Positions 45,404 through 58,000 of a stretch of 64,000 bases of DNA are shown piece after piece. The DNA is taken from NCBI GenBank assembly GCA_021613535.1, contig CP075492.1, positions 16,554,001-16,618,000 of the forward strand, given 5' to 3'. Within the stretch, counting starts at the first letter, position 1, and each line of letters opens with the position of its first letter. Under the pieces are notes generated by a model that was not told the DNA's origin, ran no database searches, and saw only the letters and a list, made by a program, of their open reading frames with translations. Source of the DNA: Adineta vaga (Eukaryota; Rotifera). A program made the translations under genes and the position numbers.

Positions 45404-47483
45404 GCTAATGCATTAGTAAGTTAAATATTTATTAGTTTTGAATGAAAGGCTAAATATATGTTCTGTCTTCGCAGTAAACCATGATATTGGCCGTCTCATG
45501 GTTATTAAACAAAGACTTCTTTCTTTGAACTTTTTCGCTTTTTTTATACCTATTTTTTTCTTCCGCATCACTAGTTTAATAAAATAAATGATTTAAATAC
45601 AGTATAGTGTTCTTTCTAGTTTGTTTAATTTTCTTTTACGAAGATGTTGATTGCGAAAACATATTTTAAGCTTCATTAACAGGAGTGTCAGTGTCCCTGT
45701 ATATCTGGTCGACGGATCCGATTGGAACGTAACGATGACGATTAGAATCGCTTGGTCAGTAACCTTTCCATCAATGACTGTGCTGGACTGGTATTTGTTT
45801 CTAAATGGGACTCAGTATCCTAAATGGATCGATAGTTGATTATGGCTCTTCAGAGCTAAGACCCTGACTTCACACCCTCATGTGCACAAGTATTTAATTA
45901 ACTTATTAACACGTTTTTATAATTCTATTTTTCATGGTTTTAATTTTACCACAAGAAACATGAATCTAATGAATCAGTTACGTCTTCGATTCAATATTTT
46001 TGTATGTATTGTGTGGTACAGCTTGACTTTTATTAACGATAAGAATTGATCGATGGCTTCGTATTCGTTTTCCATATTGAGTCAAAGTACGTTGCAGAAG
46101 AAATAGAGTCACTATTGGTACATGTGTTATTCTGATTTTTTCTACTCTTCTCAACTCTCACTTAGCATTACCATCAATAAATGTTGTTTCTGGCGCGATT
46201 GTATATTCTGCTACTCCAACATTGAGCCCAACATATCAATACTTTTATTTGACGGTAAATATTTCTCCTAATATTTAGTATTAACATGTTTATTGAACTT
46301 TGTCGTCAACAACAAGAAAAATCATAACTACAACGTGGACGTCGTGTTTTTCTGGATCGGTCAATTATCTTAATTATAATATCATGTATTTTTCTTGTTT
46401 CCCTTGACTGAAAGGAGGGTTTTGGAGCAAAAAAAGAGGTGTGAAAAACTGTAATTCGTCTGTATGTCTGTCGCGGGTCAATGGTCAAAAGAACTCGATA
46501 TACGATCGGTTATGACGTGAAATAAACAAGTTTCTAAAATTCTAGGGTTATTCATTGGCACAGCGGTTTCTGATAATGGGACTTAGATAGATGAAAGTGT
46601 TTCATGGTCTAACTTTAGTCACATTTGTTCCTTTGACCTTGGATTTTGGGTAGATCGTGTTTCTTCATTCCAGAAGTTGAGCCACTTATGGATTTTTCGA
46701 TGCTTCCCCATGGACCAATATAAGGTTGTATCGGGTTGGATATTGAGTCAGTCAAAAATTCTATAATAGTTCGGATAAACGACTCTTTTTAATCACAGTG
46801 TCTCGTGCGATCGATGAGTGGCTCCCTCAAGCAGTGCTGACGAACAACTAGCTGTTCGACTGTATCATTAATAATTTAGCATTGCTAAGACTACTTAGAA
46901 ACATTCCAGAATGATTAAGCTTAGTTCGATTTGTTCATCATATTGGATTGTTCTGTCCACTGTAATAAAGGTCATACGAAAAAACAAACTTTGTATATGT
47001 GTTTGAGAGCGCTGATATTGGTCAAGAGAATATCTTTAAAGACTATAGACATAGGTCAAAGATACACAGTTATGATAGCATCAAGAGGCTCTGAAGGGCT
47101 ATAATATGGAGGTGTTATAGATTCTGAAAGGTGCAATTCAATAAGCTCATATGACTGTAAGATCTGTAAAGAATATAACACTACATGATCGAAAACTACG
47201 GAAACTATTGGAATAGTAATTTATATATAAATAATAATTCCGTAAGGTCTTGTTTGAACTACAAAATTGTTGAAATGCGTTTGCTCCGTTTGAACGAACT
47301 GCCATACATCGTTTGCTATTATCACATTTTATAGAATTGTTTGATCCTTCGTGAAAGCACCATTCAATGCTCAATAGGAAAATATTTAATTAGAACTGAT
47401 ATATTGTCGACACTATACCACATTCTCCTATATACTTTAATACGTATGATATGTTGAAAAGCAAATTATTTCTCACATCCATC
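45404..47483. other. Intergenic, 2 kb, no supported gene
   Basis: After the peptide relic's polyadenylation-type AATAAAATAAAT (about 45579) no coding region can be supported. A hydrophobic stretch followed by ALPSINVVSGAIVYSATP near 46135-46255 looks like a signal peptide plus start of a secreted protein ending in a GTAAAT donor, but it has no ATG. Confidence 0.4.
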
Positions 47484-50400
47484 TCATCCAGAACAGGCAT
47501 ATTCAACTTTTACTGTGAATATAACATTTAATGTATCTATTATTGTTAGATTAAAATCCAATCGAATTCCACTATCAGATAAATCACTTGGTGGGTGTCT
47601 TTTTTCTTTACCCACACCTGATTTTATTATACTTTTAATAGAAAAAAAAAACTCTTTGACAGATGTTTGACAGAATTCAACTGTCATATGCCGTTTAGAA
47701 TTCTTTTATCTACTAAAGTAAATTGATTTGAAATGTTCGGATTTGCATTGGATTGAGAGTAATTGATGTCGTATTAGATGAATATTGTTCTTAAAAATGA
47801 TAAATAGAAGGAAAAAAATCTAGATAGAACTTAAAGAAAAGATAACTTACGAATCTTCTTATTTTTCGATGATTGTTGATCTTTTATCATCCAATCCAAT
47901 CGATGAAGTTCAGACAAAGGTAAATTCGCAGTTAATATCAATTCAGTTGTATTTTGTATAATACCAATACTTTTAAATAAAGTTTGAAGATCAATAGTTA
48001 CTGGTTGTGAATAATCTTGATCTTCATGAATTTCAAAATAATGTTCAAGACGAACGAGATATTGTTTAGGAGATAATTGATCGAATGTTAGTAAATGTAC
48101 ATTCAATGGCATTACATCCGTTAGACTTGACCAAGTTTGACGAAATATTTTCGAATAATTTGTATGAGATGATGTATTTGGCAAGGAGTAAGTTGCTAGT
48201 GGATGCATAAATAATTGTTGAGCATTCGTACGATGTAATCGAACACTGTCTATTGGTGTATCAAAAAGAAGAAGATGTTTACCAGAAATAACAAGACCTT
48301 TGTTATAAGCTGTTTCATTTAAAGCTTCTCCAACACCCATGGAATCATCGTGCAATAATCGACGGTGAATCATCACTTCTACTGATCCATCATACATACT
48401 TCCGCCACCCTGCGATCGATCTGTGAAATATACAGAATGAAAGGAATTATGAAATACGAAACGACATCTAATAATTACCAGTTAAAATAGTAAATTGTCG
48501 ATTTTCATCTCGAATCCAAATACGACTATTAATTGGATAATAATTACTACTAATAGGATCATCAAGTATATGATGCCATGTTGGTCGATAATTACGAATA
48601 CGTTCAAGAACTTGACGTCCATTCGCATCGGTATAATATTTCTTTTTACTATTAATATTCGTATTGTAACGAATAATAATCTCTTTACCAACATTATCAT
48701 CAATTGGAATAGGTCCAACTATAAATTCAACTTCAACTGCTGATATATTAGGATACAGATTGAATTCATAACTAGCCCATTCGTTGAAAATAATCGATGC
48801 TTTTTGTACCGTATCTGTTTTCGTACAATTTCTATAGTGTGTTATTTTTCAAAATCAATCTCATCTATTTACAAGAATGACTTACATACGACGCAGAACA
48901 CTCACAGGTTGTGCTTCTGGAAACAATGGTCGAAATATATAAGCACCTGACGCTGGTGACACTGCGCTACTATGATTATGAGTATAACCAGTATAATAAT
49001 ATAGACCTTGCTCAATAAATGTTACAGGCAAATTCTTTGCTAAATTAACAATACGTTTCAAATCACCTAATTCATTGAATTCTACACGTAAAAGCTAAAA
49101 ACGTATAATAATCGTAAATCATCTTATCAATATATCAAGATACAGATATAATATCTTACTTCATTCTGTAGAATACATGCTTCATTTGTTGTCGTTATTA
49201 CTTTCTTTGTTTCAACTACTTGATCTTTTGCTTCAAAATAATATGTATTAAAACCGAGAGCTGGTAATGAAGCTTTAAAAATATACTGATTTTGAGTAGA
49301 ACTTATTCGACCAGGAATATTTTTCGTTGGATTAGAAATCGGAAGATACTCCGCTGGAACAATATTGCCCATCGGATCATAAATTGAATATTGTCTTGTC
49401 ACCGGTACACGATGATAAATTGTAACTGGATGAATAGTTGGATTCCAAAGTGTTATAGTAAACTAAACGCTAAAATTCTATATTTTATTGGTACGAAGAA
49501 TTATGCGTACTTGTTTTTGTTCTTCAATTGGAAGACATGCACTTATATTCGAATATGGACAAAGAAATTGATATGGAACTGATGATATTTGACCTTCTTT
49601 AGGTAACAATTTTGCATAAGCACTATTAATAACTTCCTAAAGAATATTACTCGTTACAATACTGTATCGAGTACATCATATATGAAAACATACAATCGAT
49701 CGATCAATACCATCCGAAAGTCGTTGAGCATAATCATCTGCTACATGTTGTTTTGATGTTCCACTAACTGCATCATGATGTTGAGCTAATCCCATAGCTT
49801 CACCTATGAAAAGCAATGAATTTAGTTAATGGATTAAATATATATGTACATGTTTTCTTACTCAAATCAAAAATAGAACTACGCAGATTTGATTGTGAAA
49901 ATCCATTCAATTGACGAGTTACTTGAAGAATATTATTAGCATATCGTTCATAACGTTTTAATGCTGGTCTCGACGTAAAATAACCTGTCCAATATACAAA
50001 AGGCGTACTTGCATATGGAAAGAAATCATCTGTCTTTGTTGACCATTCTATTTGTGCTTTATTCAAAGCATATAAATAACATGATGGTGTTGAATAGAAG
50101 ACATTCACCTTACTACCATTTTCTTGCTAAAATAACATATTCATAGATTAGGAATAAAAAAATGAGATACTGATATGTACTTGAAGATTAACATAATGAA
50201 TTAATTTATCTAAATTTTTGAAATTTTCAAGAGCATTCTGTGCAGCAAAATCATCACCCATTGTCATAATGATATGATTAGTAGCATAAAGTTGAGCCTA
50301 TTAGATTAATAAAAGTAATATTTTATTAAAAAAAAAAACACTTCCTTCTCAACAAACTTGAGTCAATGCTTCACCAATAAACGCTTCAACACGTTCTGGT

Positions 50401-51521
50401 ACATTGTAATCGTGTAAATTTGGATCATCCTAAAATGATTGAATTTTAACAAAGACTCTTAACATGAATAGATAATAAAGCACCATAATTGGTGGATCAC
50501 GACAGGTAATATCATAACAAAATGTAGGTGGAGTCATATAATAAAGTGGTAGAATACCGGTGAAAAGCCAATTTTGATGATCTGAGAACATTTAAACTGA
50601 GATTTTATACGAAAAAGAAAGTACGAACCTAATAAATCAGCAGTTGTTTGCCAAACCATTTCTCTTGTTCGTTGCAAAGAACGAATAACTAAATCATGAT
50701 AATCGGCACGTCCAAAAAATAATCCATCAAAACCCATCTAGAAGAGACATATGATCTATATCAACAATCAAATTTCTGAAGAATAACCTGTGCAAAGAGT
50801 GATGCCACTTCTTTTGAATGGCCAAAAGGATCGATTTGCCAACCAATTTTTGGTCGAGCACATTCACCAAATGTATCATGTAAAAATTCAGCACCTAAAG
50901 CATGTTGATCAATAATTGAATTGTAATGAGTTGCTGCTTCATCAATCATCGACCAACCACCCGAAATAAATTCCAAACGACCTATTTATATCTGTATTAA
51001 ATAAAATATACTGTGGATCGAATGGAGACGAACCTTCATTAACCAGTTGCTTAACAAGATTACGTGTGTCATTTGATTGTTGATTCCACCAACGCCAAAA
51101 GAAGGCTATTTCAACATAAATAAATCGACGATCAGGATTATCCGCCAATGCCATCATCACGGAATCAAGAATATATTGGACACCTCGTTTGACAATTTCT
51201 CTACGTGCTAAATAAACAGATAACAATCAGAACCTTATCAATGAATGTAGATGTAACTCACATCCATAATAATATTGATCGACTGTTTTTAACCAACCGA
51301 CATCATCATGTGTATGTACAACCAGATGCACATTGATTTTATCAGGTTTACCCAAATTACATGACTAAAATATATGATTAAATATTTATTTCAAATGAAT
51401 TCGTTATCTATCTATCTATCTATCTGACATCATAACCACAATTGCTTGACGATTTATATGGTGCTCCAATACTTTGTGTCACAATAAACAGTAGAAGTAC
51501 ACAACATTCTACTGTGTACAT
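47484..51521 (-). CDS. MAN2B1-like: Lysosomal-type alpha-mannosidase (GH38)
   Basis: About sixteen small exons on the minus strand, close to 1,000 residues in all, like animal lysosomal alpha-mannosidase. Exon 1 (51521..51429) is a signal peptide and exon 2 (51364..51262) holds the zinc motif [18 protein letters not shown]. Then [13 protein letters not shown], the nucleophile region [51 protein letters not shown]...[17 protein letters not shown], the second zinc site [20 protein letters not shown], and [21 protein letters not shown] in the C-terminal half. The zinc ligands and catalytic Asp are present. It removes alpha-mannose from N-glycans in the lysosome. Intron 1 contains a (TCTA)n run. 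Oddity: the last segment (47687-47484), which looks like the normal C-terminal beta-domain, does not join in phase with the previous exon and contains hairpin t. The protein may instead end at TGA 47686-47684. Confidence 0.88.
47588..47620. repeat. Telomere-like hairpin t, inside the mannosidase 3' end
   Basis: TTGGTGGGTGTC pairs with ACCCACACCTGA around a TTTTTTCTTT loop. It reads as VGKEKRHPP within the last open segment of the mannosidase gene, the only copy overlapping a reading frame. Confidence 0.7.
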
Positions 51522-52194
51522 GGTCTTTAGATGTGAGTTTTATTACTGTAATGCTAATATTGATAACAAGATAGAAGATGTGTGCGTGTATAGGTGTGCT
51601 TCAATTTGAAAGTTAAAGATAAAAATATTCTTTACTAACGTATAGGCGCAAAGATAATAATAAAAAAAAGTGTTCTATATATATTATATCAACATATAAT
51701 AAATGCTCGATTGATCTCATCGGAGAATCGTTGGGCTAGTTCCATGATTGTAACGACTTCATTTTATTTTAAAAACAACAGCTGTTGAAAAGGATTTCAT
51801 TTTGACTATTCAACTAAAGTATGGTCTTTAGCATGCAGTTATACAACGAATGTAAAAAATGTTGGCTTATTTGAATAGTCATATTGAACATATTCAGAAT
51901 TTGTCTCGATTACTCATAAGTTTGTATAAACTTCATCATATAGAGATAAGCACCAAGGGTGTGGGTATGATAATCATGTTTCACTCAACATTTCATTAGT
52001 ATGATTGTGTTTGGAGCAAGTCAAATTCTGTTAAAAGTAACATCGATGAGTCTCTTTTTTTTGTAAATTATACATTCGGAAAAATAAATCTATAGATAAT
52101 ATTCAAATCGATCAAGAAATGAATTCAATTAATATTAGAAAAAAATATGAACTGCTATAAATGTAATTGATTAAATTTGAATAGAAGGATACTT
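51522..52194. other. Upstream region of the mannosidase
   Basis: AT-rich, no gene. A one-sided hairpin relic (AAGGGTGTGGGTATG) is at 51955-51969. Confidence 0.5.
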
Positions 52195-52992
52195 TTAATT
52201 CTGTAGCCAGATAAGAACAATAAATGGAATGACAAGAGCAATAACAATCACCACGTGAATGCCAAAGAGAATTAGCTTCATTTGATTAAAACGATCCTCT
52301 TGATTGTTATCTGTATTGTTACTTGAGATTGAATTTGATGGACGAAGTTCATATTCTCGTTCAGTTCTATAAGTTTGTTCCGATGAAGATGTAGAGTTTC
52401 TCTCATTGAGATATTTGAAAATTTCAAATAGACCGAAAATGAAAACAATCCAGCCTGTCCAAATTGACATAACAATGTATAAACCACTTTGATAATTAGT
52501 TAAAGTACTGATAATAAGAAAAATAGTCGGAATGGAAAGAACAAAAGCCAAGAGTCCTACAGTTCGATGAATCCAATTGAAAATAAAACGAAAATGACTA
52601 GTCGGATGACAACGAAATAGTGCCATCCAGATTTGAATTAGAGCAAAACCAACAATGATTATACCCAGGATTGAATGAGCAACAACATACGGCCCATCGT
52701 CATCTAAACTCACCCACCTTCCTCCTGCTTGAGCCAATACGAGAAAAAACCCAAGAAGGGTAGAAAAGGCAGCCACAGAAAGAGTTAAACGATGAGCTTG
52801 AAACCAAACAAATTCACCAAGAATTTTTCTTTTACTGCCAATACGTAATAATCGACCATAACGAGCGAAAAGAATACCTGTCGAAGCAAAAACCATCCAT
52901 GTTATAAGCATTACTGTACCATGAGCATATGCCAGTCGATTATCTTCTTCTGAAGCAGAACTATCAGAGTTCGGTACCGTTGTTGTTGACAT
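52195..52992 (-). CDS. Cytochrome b561-domain membrane protein
   Basis: Intronless, 265 residues from ATG 52992; the six codons upstream of it lack an ATG. Six membrane helices can be traced. Four conserved histidines suit two b-type hemes: H24 (LAYAHGT), H67 (WFQAHRL), H106 (VVAHSILG) and H142 (NWIHRTVG). This spacing is that of the b561 module of ferric-chelate reductase 1 (FRRS1-like) proteins. Such proteins normally carry N-terminal reeler/DOMON domains and a signal peptide; here only a short Ser-rich cytosolic leader precedes the helices. A Ser/Asn-rich loop precedes the final helix. It should pass electrons from cytosolic ascorbate across a membrane, reducing iron or another acceptor. 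No lesions. Confidence 0.82.
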   Translation of the reverse strand: MSTTTVPNSDSSASEEDNRLAYAHGTVMLITWMVFASTGILFARYGRLLRIGSKRKILGEFVWFQAHRLTLSVAAFSTLLGFFLVLAQAGGRWVSLDDDGPYVVAHSILGIIIVGFALIQIWMALFRCHPTSHFRFIFNWIHRTVGLLAFVLSIPTIFLIISTLTNYQSGLYIVMSIWTGWIVFIFGLFEIFKYLNERNSTSSSEQTYRTEREYELRPSNSISSNNTDNNQEDRFNQMKLILFGIHVVIVIALVIPFIVLIWLQN

Positions 52993-54280
52993 TTTTTTTC
53001 CTGATGTCACAACTCCACAACAAATATAAGTAGTAAGTTGTTTGATTTACCGATTTTATAATGATGTATAAGGCAATCGCGTATACTTTTTTTTCTTTTC
53101 ATTCTCCTTGGACATGTATGAATAATTAAACGTCGTATTTTGAGACTCATGATTATTACGCCCTTGTTTTCTTCACAACAAGCTGACACACTACTCCTTT
53201 ACATTTTTTTTTTGTTCCTGTTGAAGAACTGGATGAAAGTACGAAAAAAAATTGCTTGTAATAAATAAGATTGCTCAAGGCATACAAACGTACTTTTACA
53301 TCGTTGTGAATCATACGACATTAACATAATGTCGACCTTCAAAAACAACCATTAATTTCACTCCTCTCAAATTACTAGAAAAACAAGTTCTTTATCTTTC
53401 TATTACGACCAATTAAATGAAAATATAACATACATTATTGCATGCTGATTTTATACTTAAAAGCGATGCACAGTGGTCGTATCGTTGTTTAGATATAATA
53501 CTTTGAGAATGTGAATGTAGATGTGAACATGTTTTTTTTGTCCTCATGCATACTCTAATCCTCATCCACAAATATAGGCATGTTTTTGTTCAAGAAAACA
53601 TTATTTTATTTAGTGAAGAAAAAAGTCTATCACAGCAAAACACAACAGAAGCGAAACAGTTCTATTTGTCAATCAGATGAAGTTTTTGAATTAAATTTTA
53701 AAATTATTAATAAACATACACAAAGAAACTAATTATGTCATTGACGAAGAGAATATGGCTGTTGATATTTTGATCATATTTCAATTGATTTTCACATCTG
53801 CAAAAAAGTATTTTCGTTTTTCTTTTCGATTCTTCTGCGACCAACTGGTTCATCGACTAGATACGCAAGTGACAGTACTGTATCAACAAGTAACGTTCAT
53901 CCTTTGGATTCGCTGATCCTTTTCTGAAGGAACGATTTCAGTATTCTTTCACAAAAGAAGAGAACGATTGCCTAGCCGTTCAAAGCTCTTTGAAGTGTTT
54001 GACTTATAAGGCCACCAAAAATAGCTTTGGCAGAGAAAGCAAGGTTCGTACAGCCTCTACAACACTTTTTCTTGTACGTTCGGAACTAGAGCATTCGATA
54101 AATCTCGATTGGTTGAGTAGACTCCTTTTCCTGTTTTTGAAGCTTAAAACATTGATATACTGTAGAAAAGGAGGATGTGGGTGAGGCTATGCTTTTCACT
54201 CTCACCCAGACCCTCAAATGTTTTATTTCGTTGTTAGAAAAATTTTGAATCAAATTCTATTAAAATATAAAAATTGTCAA
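52993..54280. other. Intergenic with hairpins v and w
   Basis: No recognised gene. A ~95-codon plus-strand open stretch at about 53895-54184 has no ATG at its start and ends in hairpin w; it may be a fragment but resembles nothing I know. Hairpin v (53500-53572) is degenerate, alternating GAATGTGAATGTAG-type and CATCCACA-type arms. Confidence 0.4.
54170..54216. repeat. Telomere-like hairpin w
   Basis: GAGGATGTGGGTGAG and CTCTCACCCAGACCCTC around GCTATGCTTTTCA, ending CCCTCAAATG, 65 bases after the stop of the two-TM gene. Confidence 0.8.
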
Positions 54281-54837
54281 TTATAAATCAGCATCTTGTC
54301 TAAATCGACGAAGTAAAATACAAGAAATAATTGAAAAAGGAAGAAATATTCCTGAAATAATTAATAAAATAAATGAATAATATGTTGTTGGTTTATACCA
54401 AGTTATTTCCGAAATTTTTTTTGTATTATACCAACATGGATAAATTGAATTTAACTAAAATATAATCAGAAATTCAAATCAATAAATCAATAAATCAATA
54501 CTTTAAATTTATCTAATTGATTCATTGCATGTTGAAGAGTAAAATCAGCATCAGTTCTTATATTTTGTTTTAATGTTTGATTTTGTCCAATTTGAACAGT
54601 CCAAACAGGAACATAACATTTGCCTAATTTTGTTCCTCGTCTTGAATCTCCTTTAATACATTTATCAATACGTTCATAGGTTGATGATTGAACTTGACAT
54701 AGATCTTCTTTATAATCTCTACTTTTGGAATATTGATCAAAAAATAATGATATACCAACACAAAAACAAACAATTGTTATTACACCAAATATACATGTTA
54801 AGACAAGAAAAAGTTTTGCTAAACGAGATTTTTCCAT
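54281..54837 (-). CDS. Two-TM protein resembling BK-beta/TipE channel accessory subunits
   Basis: Two exons, 54837..54502 and 54454..54281, phase 0, 169 residues. The 47-base intron has donor GTATTG and acceptor TTTTAG. A short basic N-terminus precedes TM1 (LFLVLTCIFGVITIVCFCVG). An extracellular loop of about 85 residues with cysteines (DLCQVQSS, DKCIKGD, GKCYVPVW, YPCWYN) and an NQT glycosylation site follows, then TM2 (YYSFILLIISGIFLPFSIIS) and a basic RRFRQD tail. Both termini inside, a Cys-rich loop and the YPCWYN motif before TM2 are the layout of KCNMB and TipE subunits. The similarity is structural and by motif, so the call is tentative. Confidence 0.6.
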
Positions 54838-55092
54838 ATCGTTTAAATTAAATATTAAAAAAGAAAGAAATTCATATATTTATTGACATACAAATAGAAG
54901 AAAAACAAATTTATAACCTTGTTTTTTTGTTTTCGAATTCAGTCATCATATTTATACATAGAAAAGAAAAATCTTGCTCAATACTATATAATATTTTGAG
55001 AATATTATATCCCATTGGTTATGTGCATTTTGAATAGAAACGTTTTATTATAATGAGCGACATCTAATGAAATAAAATCAATCGAAAATTTA

Positions 55093-58000
55093 TTAATCAA
55101 TTGTTGAACACTGATTAGGTAAAACAGCAACATCATTTGATAATGCATTAGCGACAATTAGATCAGGTAAATTATCACCATCTAAATCACCTGATATTAA
55201 TGAAATAGGATTGACACCAACTGGAATAGTTTTTCGAATAGGAAAATGACCAATTCCATCACCAAGTAAAATCGTAATTGTATTATCACCATAATTTGTT
55301 ATTGCTAAATCAATTTTCGTATCATTATTAAAATCATTTGAAATAATAAATGATGGACTTCGACCTATTGAATAGATTTCATAAATATAAAAACTATTAT
55401 TACCATATCCAAATAATAAACTAATACTATTATTTAATTGATTCGTTACTGCTAAATCAATAAGTGTATCATTATTAAAATCATTTGATGTTAATGATGA
55501 TGGAGAAAAACCAACGGAAAAAATTTTTTGATTAAAAAACGATCCATTTCCATTTCCATATAAAATACTAATTGTATTATTACCTTTATTCGTTACAATA
55601 AGATCTAATTTTCCATCTTTATCTAAATCTCGTGATATTATGGCTGATGGTTGATTTCGAACTGTATATGTATTAGAATTTATAAAACCTCCATTTGATA
55701 AACCAAGTAAAATTGTAATTGAATTATTACCTTGATTTACTACTGCTAAATCTAAGTAATTATCATTATTAAAATAATTTGATACTAAACAAATAGGTTG
55801 AAAGCCTGTAAAATAATTTCTTTCATCAAGAAATGTTCCATCACCAATACCTAACCAAACATTAATATTTCGATAATAATTATTAATAATTACTAAATCA
55901 AGTTTTGTATCATTATTCATATCTTGTAATACTGTTGCAGATGAACTTGTACCAATTTGATAAGAAACAGGTAAAGCAAAACTTCGATTCCCATATCCTA
56001 ACATGATACTAACAATATCATTATCATAATAAGATATAACAAAATCTAATTTATTATCTTTATTTAAATCACCTAACAATAAAAATAAAGGTGATCCACT
56101 AACTGTAAAAATTTTTTCAGATAAAAAATTTCCATTTTCATCTCCAAATAATACAACAATAATATTTCTGTTGAAACTTGTTATGATGATATCTAACCGA
56201 TTATCTTCATCAACATAACCTGAATACATTCGTTGAGGATTTATACTAATTATAAAGATTTTCAACGATGTAAAACTACCATTACCATAGCCAAAGAATA
56301 ATCCAATAGTTGCATTATTATAAGCTACTACTAAATCTGAATTTTGATCGTTATTAAAGTCACCTGATATTACAGATGATGGATAACTACCAAGAGTTAA
56401 ATTTGTTTGTAAGAAAAACGTTCCATTTCGATATCCTAATAATTCCATAATTATAGAATATCGACTATTAATTATAATTAAATCTTGATTTTTATCATTA
56501 TTAAAATCGTCTATTATCATATATGAAAGAGTTTCACCGTAGGTAATAGTTTTTTCAAATACAAAACTACCATTTCCATATCCAGCATATAAAATACATC
56601 GAACATTTTCGGTTATGACGACAAGATCAAGATTCGAATCATTATTGAAATGATCTAATATAACTGAACCAGGATATTGAATAGATATAATCGGAATTGC
56701 TGATGAAAATGTTCCATTACCATATCCTAATAATAAACTAATTTCACTATCGATAGAACTAATCACAATTAAATCTAATATCTTATCGTTATTTACATAA
56801 CCTGATATGACACTACTTGATGAAGTGTCAATATTATATTTTGGTGGTGTTGTAAAACTTCCATCTTTATTATTAATTAAAATACGAACAATATTATCAG
56901 CATAATTTACTACTGCAATATCGGCTGTATTGTCATTATTAAAATCATCTGATATGACAAATTTAGGTTGTTTGCCAGTTTTATATTGTGGTTGTGATTG
57001 AAAATTTCCATTACCTTGACCTAATAAAACACTAACTGTATTATCATCAATATTTGATACAACGAAATCTAAATTTAAATCTGAATTTAAATCATCAGTT
57101 ACAATAAAATACGGAGAACCACCAATTGATAATAATTTTTGTTCATTAAATATTCCATTTTCATTATTGATTAAGATTGAAATAGTTCTATCACCAGAAT
57201 TGACCACTGCTAAATCTAAATTCGTATCATTATTGAAATAACCTGATACTAACGATTGGGGAGATCGACCAACGTCATAAATCTTCGGAGACATAAATGC
57301 TCCATTTCCATATCCAAAATATAGAGCAATACTATTTTCGGACTTTCGAAGTAATATCAAATCTAAATAATGATCATTATTCAAATCAGTTAATATCATA
57401 GAAGAAGGAGTAAAACCAGTAGTAATATTAGTTACCAATGAGAACGATCCATTTTCATTTCCAAGAAATATCCAAAGATTTTGATAATGACCGGAAATCG
57501 CCAAATCTAATCTCGTATCATTGTTAATCGAACCAGATACAATATATTCAGGAGAACTACCAACGGGAAAAAATTGTCCAACTAAGAAACTTCCATTTCC
57601 AATTCCTGACAAAAAATGAAAACCACCATCAACAGGATTGATTAGAATAATATCTAAATTTCCATCATTATTAAAATCTGCAATTGTTGCACATGGAATA
57701 CTTCGACCAATTTGATAAGAAATTCCACTTTGAAAATTTCCATATTCAAGACCTATCAATACGCTAATCGTATTGTTTTCACCTGCACCAACAACTATCA
57801 AATCGGTTATTTGATCATGATTTAAATCACCTGATAATATAAATCTTGGTTTAATATCCGTTGTATATTGAATATTGCCTTGAAATGTTCCATCTCCATT
57901 ACTTAATAAAATACTAATACTATTGTTTCCAGTATTAATGACAACAATATCTTGTTTTTCATCATTATTTAAATCATTTAATAGAATATATGTTGGCGCA

